A DNA stretch of 64,000 nucleotides from Ficedula albicollis. Lineage: Eukaryota; Chordata; Aves; Passeriformes; Muscicapidae. The stretch is taken from positions 26,910,331 through 26,974,330 of the forward strand of contig NC_021674.1 of the NCBI RefSeq assembly GCF_000247815.1. Reading direction: 5' to 3'. The position numbers and the translations under genes are program-made. The notes under the pieces are model-generated. The model made no database searches. It was not told where the DNA came from and was given only the letters and a program-made list of their open reading frames with translations. Positions 42,683-54,097 of the stretch are shown one piece after another (position 1 is the first letter of the stretch; each line of letters starts with the position of its first letter).

Positions 42683-45600
42683 TATTCACATCATGCCGTA
42701 CCTCATCGCTTCAGTTTTATTTTCTTCCATTTTTTTTTTTATCTCTTTGTTTATACTGAACTTAACATATCTTTGTCTCCTTTTCAAATGAATGAGATTT
42801 CTAGCTTGTGCCTTTATGCTCCAGTTTGTATTCGATTTTTTTTATACTAGGTTTAGCCTGGGGAGAAATGTTGCCACTTCCTTTTTTTCTTAGGAAAAAC
42901 ACATACTGACACGTGAAATGAGTGGTTCTTTTATGTACCTCTTCCTCCAACATGTGGAAGTAGCTTATACTTGCTGCAAGAGAGAGAAAGCTGTGATCTG
43001 CAGCAAGGAGTCATAAGGGAGAGAGGAAGGAAAGGGGGGTTAACAATTAGGTTAGAAACTCTAATAAGGCCTTATTAGCAACTATTTATTGTCACAGAAT
43101 CAGCTATTATCCAGTATAATCAATGTAATCTAATCTATAATTCTAATGTCTTTTTTCCAACTTGTGCTGATTATTTGTAATTTTACAAAATACTTCATTT
43201 GGGCTGAAACTTTTCTGGTTTTGCCTAATGTATTTAATATAAAAACTTGAGTAATATAGTTCCAGGCATTTCTAAGTTATGTATGAGTTAATAGCATAAC
43301 CTTATTCAGATATTTCAGTAGCATATTGTATGCCTGAATATTTCAATAATGGCGAAGGAGAGAAATGTCACATCTAGTTTGTTTTGGGGTGGTTTTTCTT
43401 TTTAGTTTGGTGTGATCTAAAAAATTCCAAGCCTGGAAAATTGTATAATTGTTTCAAAGTTTTGAGTTTAAAATGAGAGATTTTCCTCAAGATTATCCAC
43501 ATTTGTTTACCCTCTCTCTCTGAAATGACAGAAACTGGCAGTTTCAAATACATTATGATATCTAAATATTACAGTTCTGGTGTCCAAGGGTGATGATGCC
43601 AAGATCATGAGGAAAAGCTCCCATTGTACTTATCACTCCAGAAAGGTCTGGCACTATACTGAGGTATAACGGATTCAAATAACTAATTTTAAGTGACCTC
43701 TATTTTGTATTTTTGGAAAGAACTCAGATGTCTTCTGCTGATTCAGAAACTTATGTGATGATTGGATCCACATGAATATCTAGCATGAAAACAGACAAGC
43801 AGAAATGAGAGGGAGTTCAAGTATTTAGAGTCTGGCTTTGAGTAAGAACCACTGAATCTTACCTCATCCATCAGGTCATTAATGGAACAGTTCAGGTCTT
43901 TCACTGAAACCTAATACTCTGTACTTTGGGAATACAAGTGCACTGATGAGAGACAGCATTCACAAAGGTGTTTGAAGTTGGCAAGCTGTGACATGTTGCC
44001 ACTCGCCTCTTCCCATAAGGACAGTGCATCACCACGTAGAAAATAAAATGTGGATGATTTTCTTCTCTTTCTTGATTATTAGTGGATTGCATGGAGTGGA
44101 TGATAACATATTTATTGCAAGCTGTCTGAAATACCCTTTATGGGGATTTTTTTCCTAGCTTTGCAGGTGAATGATTATCTATCTCAGGAGGCAACATATA
44201 GAGCTCTCACAGCTGTTCAGAAGCCATGAAGCTTTGTAGTGAAGCATATGGGCAGGTTAAAAATGTGTCTGTAACTGCAGCAAAATGCTTCAGTTTAAAA
44301 AGGGACGTGTTGTGCATACAGCCTTTTCTGAACTGGATCTCCATTTGACTTAAGTGAGTTTAGGAAGCTTCAGCTGCAGATAGGGAAGACTAAGCAGCAG
44401 CAAGTTACTGCACTGGAAGAGTGCAATTACTGCAGTTGAAAGGCACAAATGCTCCATCCTCAATAGATGGGAAATACTGGATTCGTTTGCACTGCATGAT
44501 TAAAGTAAATGTTCCTGGGAATTGTCCTGGGTTGGAATGTTCTGTAGATTTGTCCTTCAAACAGCTGTTCGACACACCTGCTCCTATCCTGTTTTACAAG
44601 ACAGCATTCCAAAGTCTTCTTAGAAGGGCAAATAAAAATTTATTTAATTCTACAGAAGGTCCTTCCCAACTCCACATGAACCTCACTCAGTGCCTCCTTT
44701 AATGGGGCAAGCACTGGGACCTGCATCTTTCTGTTTCTTTTAACTTTCCAGTTAATTTTTTTTCCACAAAGACATCTTATGGGAAAGTGTTTCTCAAACT
44801 GGGTAGAAGGGATCCATCTAGGTACACCAAGGGGGAGTAGTGGGAGTGCTCTTTGGTATCATGTGCGCTTGTCACTGGGATACTTTAGTGGCACTGGGTA
44901 ATTGCCCATCAACAACATTTATTTCTGTTGTTACAGAAGCAACACTGCTGAAGTATGGGTTGTTGCTTAATGTCATTTTGTTTGACAACAAGTTGAGAAC
45001 ACAAATATCTGCGTTTTTGGAGGAGCTGATGTTGAATTGCTGCAAATGTATTAAAATACAGAGAGACAAAACAAACAAGTTAATACAATTTTGTTTCCCA
45101 TAATGAATCTTTCTTGTTCCCTGCTTTCTTGTCATGCTACTGTCAGGTCTAATAACATAGATGTCAACTTCTACTCTGAATTATCTTCGGAGTTTGTCTT
45201 GTGGATCGTTTTGGCAGTGAAATCTTCAATAACAGCCTGTCCAAGATACAATGGAGCATCACCCTGTTTCTTCAGTTATGTCAGATTTACTCTGGTGCTG
45301 CTTCTGCTCATTCAGAATCTTGTAAGGATTTGTGTAGGTTTTTGCCTAAAGCAACACACTAGTTACTCTCATTTATCCCTGTTTGCATAAACTCATGGTG
45401 TTGATTTTCACTTTCAGGTTCCTACGCAGCCCATCCCCACACCGCCTACAATGGCTCCTTCCTAACAAGATGTCAACGCCTTTCTCTGATCGCTGACTCC
45501 TAGAAGCAGGAAAACTCCTTTCTTATGTTCTGATTCAAGTATAGAAGGGTTTTTCCTGTGTTGTCCATATGCCTAATAGCTCCCTGAAGGGATTTGCCCA

Positions 45601-45692
45601 TCTGTCCATTGGGCTTCATGCTCAAAGTTCTCCTTCACTGTGACGCCCAGAAATACACACAATATCTGTCTGTTTTTACTCCTATCTACAGC

Positions 45693-45738
45693 TTGCTATA
45701 TAGGATCCTGCTCCCTTGCTATATAGGATCCTGCTCCC
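45693..45738. repeat. Exact 23-bp tandem duplication
   Basis: A 23-base unit starting TTGCTATATAGGATCC is present twice, at 45693-45715 and 45716-45738, with no mismatch. Complete identity suggests a recent duplication, or replication slippage fixed in this individual. Confidence 0.95.
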
Positions 45739-47734
45739 TCACAGCAGCTTCCAGTTCTTATGACAGTACAGAAACAACAATAAGGACCAAATCAGCAAAA
45801 GATATTTTATAGCAATAGAATACTGTTCTTCCGAGAGGTCCAAAACCAGCTGATAATGCAAAACCAGCTTCACCTGAATAATATCAGATTAGGAAAGAAA
45901 AAATAAGGAACTTTGAAACTCTTATAAAGGTGCCCTCTATACTTCTCACTTGTGGAATTGTTAAATCCCTAGCAAAAAAGGTGTAAAGGATGAGCAGTAG
46001 GCTTTCCAATTTTACCAGCTGTAGTAAGCAAAACTCCCACAGTTTATGGACAATAACTCTTCAGTGCATGGCAGAGATCACTGTAAACCTACCTTCAAAG
46101 TATTTAACTGGTGCCTTTTCCTAAAGCAGCATGATATTCAAACTATTTAATAGCACCTTCCCTCTCAAAGATGGATGACACATTTATTAAGGTATATCAC
46201 TTCTGATCTGATCTTCCATCAATTTATCTCACTTTTACTACCTACCTATAACTGCCATTCAAAAAAGACTATTTTTAAAGAGTGGGAGTTTCAAATTAAT
46301 ATTGCCTAAAAATTCATCCAAATGCCCAGGAGAACCTGAAGCCATCATTATACCTGTATAAGTCCTAACTATAGCATAAAATAAACAAATAGTTGCATGG
46401 CAGTATATTTGGTGAAATGACTGTACTTTTCTTCACTAATGAAGGGTGAAGTGGCCAGCTAAAATGAGAACTAAGCAGCAAATGGAAAAGCACTTTATTT
46501 AGGAATGTGAGGAAGTATAATATGCCACACATATCCTAAATTAAATCTTGTGGCATAGCAGAGCTATGACTGCAAAGTCATCGTGTGTATAAGGGTGGGA
46601 GTCGGCAAATAACTGAGTTGGAAGCTCAAAGTTTCTCTTTAATCTTGTAATGTGTTCACTGGTATTTTATTTACAGAAGCAATTACTTCTGGCTATATAT
46701 AGTTAGCTACTGTAATAGTTATTTTACAGAAATAGTAACTGAGTTTTATGTGTCAACATTCTCCATTCACTGGAATTTTTGGAACTTCTTGTCAGAGAAT
46801 GAATGATCTGCAATGCTGCAGGATAGCTGAGACAAATACAAGCAATCATTTTCTAGGCCTTCTAGTACTATTAAAGGTGAGGTTGTCATGTAACAGTTTT
46901 TTTAACCTAACAGCATTGGTTTAAATTTAGCAAAATCGACACATTACATATGTTTATGTTACTTCCAAAATGTTGGCCCCATTACAAAACACTGTGCGCA
47001 CTTCAAACTGAGCAGATATTGAGACTGAGTATGCAAGACTGATGGTAGTTGTTTAAAAGAATGGTCCCTAAGATTGCTAACAGAGCCATTTTCCAAGTAT
47101 TTTTAACAAAATTGCAGGCTGCCATACTAGTGAAAATACTGACACAAACTAAAAGCAATCTCTGACTTCTCCTGGGGAAGGCAGAAGGGCTGGATCTAAA
47201 AACACATCTCTTCCTGCAGCCAGGAGCGGCATCTTTTTCTCATTTAGGATCAGACTAATCCATCTCCAGCTGCAGCTCTGCTGAAGACAGTGGAATTTCA
47301 GGCGGGTGATAAAGGCCTTAAGTGACTCTTATTTTCATCTTTACAGTTGTGTGGCTTTGACCACACACATACAAGCCCTCTTTCGGATTTGAAAGAATCC
47401 TTGTTTCAAGGATGGGAAAAGGGAGGAAATGACGACTGAGAATGAAAGAAGTTCTCCAAATGATGATCTGTATCAGGATATCTGGTACTATGGCTAAATT
47501 TTGGCTACATATAAAGTTTCTTGATTCAAAATTACAGGTTGCTTGGTTAGAAATGTTTATGTATGCCTGTATAAACTGTTGCACCAATAACAGACCAGCA
47601 GTGAACAGGGCAAAGAGCAGACATTCTTAGTGTCTGTGCTCTGACTGGAACTGGTCAAAATTTTTCTGGCAGAAATTTCCCTGTAAAATCTGACATGCTT
47701 ATCCATCTCTTATGTGCAAGTGCCTGAGCATATC

Positions 47735-47885
47735 ACAGTCACTGTTTATCCTCACACATTGTTTTAGGAAGTGTTATTAGTAGCCCATTTTAACAATGAA
47801 GAGCTGAGGCACAAAAAAGAGTCACTTGTCGAAGGTCACACAGGACATCTGTAGCAGAGGAGGAAATTGAGTCTGAGATTCAGAT
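47735..47885 (+). repeat. MIR-type SINE fragment
   Basis: The segment follows the 3' half of the MIR consensus in order: TTTATCCTCACA, then TATTAGTAGCCCATTTTAACA, AATGAAGAGCTGAGGCAC, GTCACTTGTCGAAGGTCACAC and GTAGCAGAGGAGGAAATTGA. MIR elements are tRNA-derived, CORE-type SINEs that were active in early mammals and other amniotes. The copy is well diverged, as expected for an inactive element of that age. Confidence 0.82.
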
Positions 47886-48187
47886 TTATGTTCCCTAGAA
47901 TGAAGTCCTTTTTGTAGTTTGCTGAAAGCATATGATCAATTTGTAAGCACTTAAGTTGCTATTTGAACAGACAGGAAAAATGGACATGTTTTGAGGCTCC
48001 TCCACTTGCCAACACCATCTCCTCTTTTCAAAAGTGATGGATTCAGTCCTTCTGTAACAAGACATGTGGCCTCGTGACTATTGAAGGTCTTGACCTATGT
48101 GCTTCTGTGGAGTCAGCAGAGGAAACTGGAGACTGATTTGCCTTTGAGGTATCCTTCCTAGTCCCACAGAGAGAAAACTGATAGGCA

Positions 48188-48213
48188 TATATATAGATAG
48201 ATAGATAAAGATA
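48188..48213. repeat. (TA)n/(GATA)n short microsatellite
   Basis: A few TA units followed by about three GATA units in intergenic DNA. Confidence 0.8.
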
Positions 48214-48944
48214 TGGGGTAAAATAAAGTGGATAAATCCTTTTATATTGATAATAGTACTGGAATAATGAGTTTTAACAGTTCAAGGGTCTAACTTTCAG
48301 TGAAGGATTTTACTTCTGATTCTCCCAAATGTGACTTTTTCCAGAAAACTCTTGCAGCCCAGAAGAAATTTACTGTCATCCTGAGCATGCTTGTTTACAC
48401 AAATCAGAACTGATCTCTACAGAAGTAGAATTCCATCTGGCAATCCCTAAACCACCTTTGCTTCTGATTCTGAAGAGACTTTCTCTTTGAAATAAATGCA
48501 TACAGTAACCCAGGAACAATAGCTTACTCTTCAGTCCAACCATTCTTTGCGCTCCTTAGCTTCCTTCCAAGACTTAATTCTCTTTTCATTCTCTTATGTA
48601 TATAGACTGGACATATGAGCATGTAACAGAACTTCAGGAGTAATTCTACTAAAGGGTTGCTGGATCAGTTGGAAAAAGAACTACCCTATCTTCCTTCCTG
48701 CAGCTGTATATTTAACTCTTCATCTAGGGAATACCAATGCATTTTGAAGGTGCTGGTTCAGTTCTCTATACTTGGACAAGGCATGTAATTTGTCTCTGCC
48801 TTTGTCCTTCACAACAGGGAAACAACAAGACTGTGAGGATAAATTTCTGGAGCCATTCAGAAACTCTTCAAATACACTCTGACAATATCATTCTTTCTTC
48901 TGGGCTTGGTAGAAAAAAGAAATTGAGAAGCTGTTGAAGCAAAA

Positions 48945-49058
48945 GGGTTTTTTTGTGTTGGCTTTTTTTTGTGTGCGGGTTTTTTTTTGTTGTTCGTTTG
49001 GTTGGGGTTTTTTGTGGTTTTTTTTGTTTTATTTTTGTGTTTGTTTGTTTGTTTTGGG
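48945..49058. repeat. G/T-only-like low-complexity tract
   Basis: About 110 bases made almost entirely of T and G (TTTTTTTGTG, GTTTGTTTG and similar). On the minus strand it reads as A/C-rich and gives a lysine/threonine-rich frame at 48868-49287, which is a composition effect and not a gene. Confidence 0.85.
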
Positions 49059-51614
49059 CAGATACTTTGATATCCGTATTGTTTGAAAAAATGTCTCTGC
49101 TAATTAATTGGGAAATTGCTGCTTTTTCTTCTGCACGGCCATGCAGACAGGTGCAGACAGACACAAGCAAACTCTGCTCACACTCCGAGCTGCCCAGACG
49201 TTGCAAGCTTCTGTCTGGAAGATGTAGAGTCATGCTAATGTGGCACCATGCCCAAAATAACATACCCTGCCTCTCAGCAGTGCTCATTAGCTTAGGTTCA
49301 TGTAGTTATCTTGCTTCTGGACTGGGGCCTTCCGGTGTCTGACAAGCTAAGTGCACTGGCAGAGTTCTCCTGCCTCTCTGGCCTCCTCTACGTACATATA
49401 CCTTTATGTCATTACATGTTGTCACTTTTTGTTGAGAAATGGGCTGTTAAAAATCACTGACTCTCTTCTCCCAGTCACACTCCTAAGGAAACTTTTGTCA
49501 GCCTGCCAAGATGATAAAAACACATGAGGATCTCACGGTTCAGCTCACACCACCACCACCAAAGCAGCAGTAATGGCTGCAGAAGCAGCTAACTCACAAG
49601 CTGCCAAAGCACTGAGGTAGGAAACAGAAGTATGGATTACATTCTGTATGAAACCTGAGTACAGACCATATGACCTTCAGCATGTTACTGCAACATGGCC
49701 AAGAACCAGACTGCACTCTCACAGCATAAGTAATCCAGCATCTGCCCCCAGTGACAAATTTTTGGGAACACTGTAAAGGACTGGATTTTCTCCTGTTCTC
49801 AAGGAGGAGAGAGTAGAGACCCAGCAGATTGCCCCACTGGTTCATCTCCCTTCCTGACATTTCAGGCAGTGTGAATTTTCCAAATCCCAGAAAAAGAGAG
49901 TAAGATGCAGCTATGCTGAGTTTCTTCCCCCAGCCTCTGCCAGGACCCACAATCCATGCCTTACGTTAAAATGACAAGTTTGACTGGTTTTATGTTGAAC
50001 TGTGGCTACTGTGGAAAAGATACAGGTATCAATCTTCACTGGTAATATAGGATATGAGACATATGACTGTCACTGTTGTCCTCCAATGAGGTGAGGGGTG
50101 TGCTGTGTCTGTCTCCAGCCCTTCATCCAGCACACCTTGGCCATAGGCACCACGACATAACCAGCACAGTTATATTTAAACACTGCTTTAAAAAAACATA
50201 TCAGGAATATATATTTGTACAAGAACATTTGCACTAATACATATGGATGTGAGGTTTTACCACAGCTATACCTCGAGTGTCTTTTGCAAGCAAGTTAATG
50301 CTTATTTTGTGCAGCTTGCAGAGTATTAGGAAGCTGAAGCAGCTTGAAGCTGCAGCTCTTTTAGCGGGGCCTGTTTTGAGGTTAAGTGCTTCACTTGCTA
50401 TGGCTGCACAGCTTTTGCTCGGCACAGAGCACACATAGCACACATCTTTTTCTTGTAGAAGACCCATACACATACCTTTTACTGAAGCTTTTAAAGCCAA
50501 GCTTGAGAAAACATTTTATTGAGGACATTACTGGAACAGACTGACACTTAAGTCCTCCTGAAACAAGAAGGGTAATCTGTGCTTAAACTTAGTCCTATGC
50601 TTTAATCTGCTTTTTTACTAGTTTGCTATCCTGAACAGAGATAAACATAAGCACATGCTTTCCTGAGTGGAACTCTGAAAACATTTACATGTAGCAGTTG
50701 AGACATTGATTTATTGCTGTGAAGTCTAGCTCTTATCAAAGAACAATAGCACAAAGAACAAGCCTTACTCCTAGCAAATGAGAAGCTATTTTTCTTTGCA
50801 ACTGTATTGGATTGCATTAAAAAGTAAATCCTGACCTATGAGAGAGGAAAAGCTGCTGTATGATTCAACTAATTTTACTGAAAATTATCCAGATTAGGGA
50901 GTTTCGAATTTTGTATTCTTGGATTTACATCTGGTTGGTTCTTTTGTGCTGAACTCAGAAATAATTGGGTAAATGTCTTTTTAAAGGCTTAGAGAAACGT
51001 CAATCTTAATCTTTTGCAGCAGGGGTCACTATAAACAAACCTACAAAAACTTGCCAGCATAGGACATATATATGTCAGAACAGACAGAAAAATCACTGAT
51101 TATAGATAAGGAACGGTGTCACTGTAGGCGAGCATGAGAAAGGAACCCAAACATTTATATATAGGTAATTTCTTTTAAATCAGTTTTACAGGCTTAGCCT
51201 ATCCTTACAAGAACAGTGACCTAATTTCACACTATTAATAGAAGAGAAGTAAAGTTGACTGCATGATATGTACTTAGACATAGGAATTTTAATGCAGTGC
51301 ATCAAAGGAGTCAGAAGATACAGGCAGTATTTTTATATTCTACACAAAGCTGCACTCTAAGTATCACAAAATTTAACCAGACCAAGTCTTTAAATATGAC
51401 TTTTAAGGTATTTATAGTTGCAATCTTTTGTCCTTACTTATATAGTGCCCTGAGTTCCTATATTTATTTAAAGATTGTTTTGGAATAAGAGTAGAATCTG
51501 ATCTGAAATATAAAGAATCAGAACCTTTTTTATTATAAATGACAATGTTTTATCCAAAAAACCTGATGATCTAACATGATTTCACACTCCCTGGTATTAC
51601 ACTGAACTACCCTT

Positions 51615-51803
51615 TGCTCAGGTCTTACTGGGACAAAACTCCAGGTGCATCAGCCCTGAGCCTGCAAACACTTGCACACTTGATCACCTTGAAATATGTG
51701 AACAGTCCTATTGAGGCTGTGAGTCAGATCCTCAACTTGTGTAAATCACGGGCCCTATTTAAATCAGCAGAGCTGTAACAGTTTATATCAGCTGAAGATC
51801 TGG
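51615..51803. repeat. Decayed palindromic interspersed repeats of amniote type
   Basis: Two adjoining pieces can be seen. The first includes CCCTGAGCCTGCAAACACTT and GTCCTATTGAGG, resembling the 'cctgatcctgcaaacactta ... agtcccattgaag' repeat of amniote genomes. The second is an imperfect inverted repeat: CAGATCCTCAACTTGTGTAA at 51725-51744 against the reverse complement of 51783-51802 (CAGATCTTCAGCTGATATAA), about 15 of 20 matches. The family name is not certain. Confidence 0.55.
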
Positions 51804-52734
51804 CACCAGAGATACAGCCCCATGCATAAAGACAAGTATGTGCATAAGCCTCTCTCCAGGCCTCTGAAAGCTAAAGGGGTCAGGTAAACTCCATGCAGAG
51901 AGACTGCATTGAACATTGTTGTGTTTAAAACCATTCCAGGCTGTTAAACACACATTTATTAAAAAGTCAAGATGAAAAATTATGAATTGTTTAAGTTTAT
52001 AGCACCTTAGTTACATTTAAGATGTTGCTGTTCCAAGGCTGGAGGACAGCTGGCTTGTAGTTATGACCACAAGTTACAAATATTTATGATACAAAGCAGA
52101 AGACCTTTTAGGGTAATGGAAGCTGGAAAGGCAGCTTTAATGTAGCAGTGTGCTTGCTCCATGTTTCTGGCGATGGCTCCAGAAGCCAGCACCCATTAAA
52201 CATTTTGCACGAGATACGGACTTCACAGGATCCTTGCTGAGCACTGACTTAGAAGATATGGATGAAAAAGGTGCAGAGACGGAAGGGAAACATAATTTTA
52301 GTAACAATTTTAAGGCAGGAACCTAACCTTTGGATACGTTTTCCAGCACTAGCGTGCAAATGCTTATAAGGAAAAGCAATGCAAATTTTAGTGTGCATGG
52401 GTAAAGAACCCGAGCATCCTTATGTATATTGGGATCTACATGTTCCTATCTACTCTGGGGGCCGAAAGGGTGTGTATTAATTTCTGCGTCTTCTGCAGCC
52501 ACCTTTGTCGCAGTATCTCAGCTTCACACACCGGCGACCTCTGCTTTCCAAGACCCCTGTGAGAAATCCGTGCTTCTCGGCTAACACCTTTCGGGCTCCC
52601 AGAACCGAACCGGGACATGTCTGCACGGCCACCCTTTCTCGGTTTAAGAGGAAGGCGGCTGAGGCTCTCGCCCTGAGGCAGCCTCGGGGGCTCTGGCCCT
52701 CAATCCCTCACCCCTCTCCGCTCCCGGGGCGGCG

Positions 52735-52914
52735 TGAGGGGCGGCGGGGGCTGTGCAGGGGCAGCGAGGGAGATACGAGGGGCGGTGTGAGGGGCGGCGA
52801 GCGAGGTACGAGGGGCGGTGTGAGGAGCGGTGTGAGGGGCGGTACGGGCAGCGGTGTGAGGGGAGGTACGAGAGGCGGTGTGAGGGGAGGTACGAGCAGC
52901 AGTGCGGGCGATGT
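52735..52914. repeat. Degenerate edge of the GC-box minisatellite
   Basis: Irregular copies of GAGGGGCGGTGT and GAGGTACGAG units (for example GGGGCGGTGTGAGG and GGGAGGTACGAG) precede the regular array. Mixed spacing and base changes suggest the older, decayed edge of the same array. Confidence 0.8.
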
Positions 52915-53286
52915 GAGGGGCGGTACCAGCAGTGTGAGGGGCGGTGCGAGGGGCGGTGCGAGCAGTGTGAGGGGCGGTACCAGCAGTGTGAGGGGCGGTG
53001 CGAGGGGCGGTGCGAGCAGTGTGAGGGGCGGTACCAGCAGTGTGAGGGGCGGTGCGAGGGGCGGTGCGAGCAGTGTGAGGGGCGGTACCAGCAGTGTGAG
53101 GGGCGGTGCGAGGGGCGGTGCGAGCAGTGTGAGGGGCGGTACCAGCAGTGTGAGGGGCGGTGCGAGGGGCGGTGCGAGCAGTGTGAGGGGCGGTACCAGC
53201 AGTGTGAGGGGCGGTGCGAGGGGCGGTGCGAGCAGTGTGAGGGGCGGTACCAGCAGTGTGAGGGGCGGTGCGAGGGGCGGTGCGAG
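52915..53286. repeat. 54-bp-unit minisatellite (six full copies plus 48 bases)
   Basis: Units begin at 52915, 52969, 53023, 53077, 53131, 53185 and 53239 and look identical by eye. Each unit is modular: a 12-base GC-box module (GAGGGGCGGTRC type) plus a 9-base CAGCAGTGT-type spacer, then a 12-base module alone, then another 12+9 pair. This gives three GGGGCGG cores per unit, resembling Sp1/KLF sites. The unit length is a multiple of three without stops, so all frames are open; that does not indicate coding. The last copy is cut off by the C homopolymer. Confidence 0.95.
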
Positions 53287-53952
<666 letters not shown>

Positions 53953-54012
53953 AGATGGCGGCACCGCCCCGGCCCGGCACTTCCTGCGGCGCGGCGCGGT
54001 CGCCGCTTCCTG
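53953..54012 (+). promoter_or_regulatory. SRBD1: SRBD1 core promoter motifs (YY1 and two ETS sites)
   Basis: AGATGGCGGC at 53953-53962 matches the YY1 motif that in housekeeping promoters lies just downstream of the transcription start. CACTTCCTG at 53978-53986 and GCTTCCTG at 54005-54012 match ETS/GABP sites in reverse orientation. No TATA box is present. The combination is typical of broadly expressed CpG-island genes and puts the transcription start around here. Confidence 0.55.
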
Positions 54013-54097
54013 CTCCTCCCCGCGGCGCGTCGGGCGGTGAATCCGCCATGGTCGCGCTGGCGGCCCTTTCAAACGCGGCAGCCGGCGGCAGCACGGG
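53955..54097 (+). other. SRBD1: Putative SRBD1 non-coding exon 1 (left edge not defined)
   Basis: Placed from the promoter motifs and from a candidate donor after 54097 (CACGGG then GTAACG). Splicing to 59263 would join directly to the main ATG. It contains two in-frame ATGs (53955 and 54048, the latter in the strong context GCCATGG). Their frame would run across the splice junction and stop at 59285-59287, overlapping the main start in another frame. The left boundary and the donor are inferred; other GT donors nearby are possible. Confidence 0.4.

Larger units (their letters stand above)
34441..52500. other. Intergenic region between PRKCE and SRBD1
   Basis: About 18 kb without a recognisable gene. 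The longest plus-strand frame beginning with ATG near the PRKCE island is 34759-35130 (123 codons), which resembles nothing I know; other frames are at chance length. The region is A+T rich, with poly-A at 34470-34486, a (GT)n run at 34717-34733 and the repeats listed separately. Transcription units such as divergent non-coding RNAs cannot be excluded from sequence alone. I found no rRNA or tRNA gene. Confidence 0.75.

Noticed and set aside
48868..49287. 139-codon lysine/threonine-rich minus-strand frame
   Set aside because: Half of it is the translated G/T low-complexity tract.
34441..52500. Shared bidirectional promoter for PRKCE and SRBD1
   Set aside because: The genes are divergent, but their CpG islands are about 20 kb apart, too far for a single bidirectional promoter.
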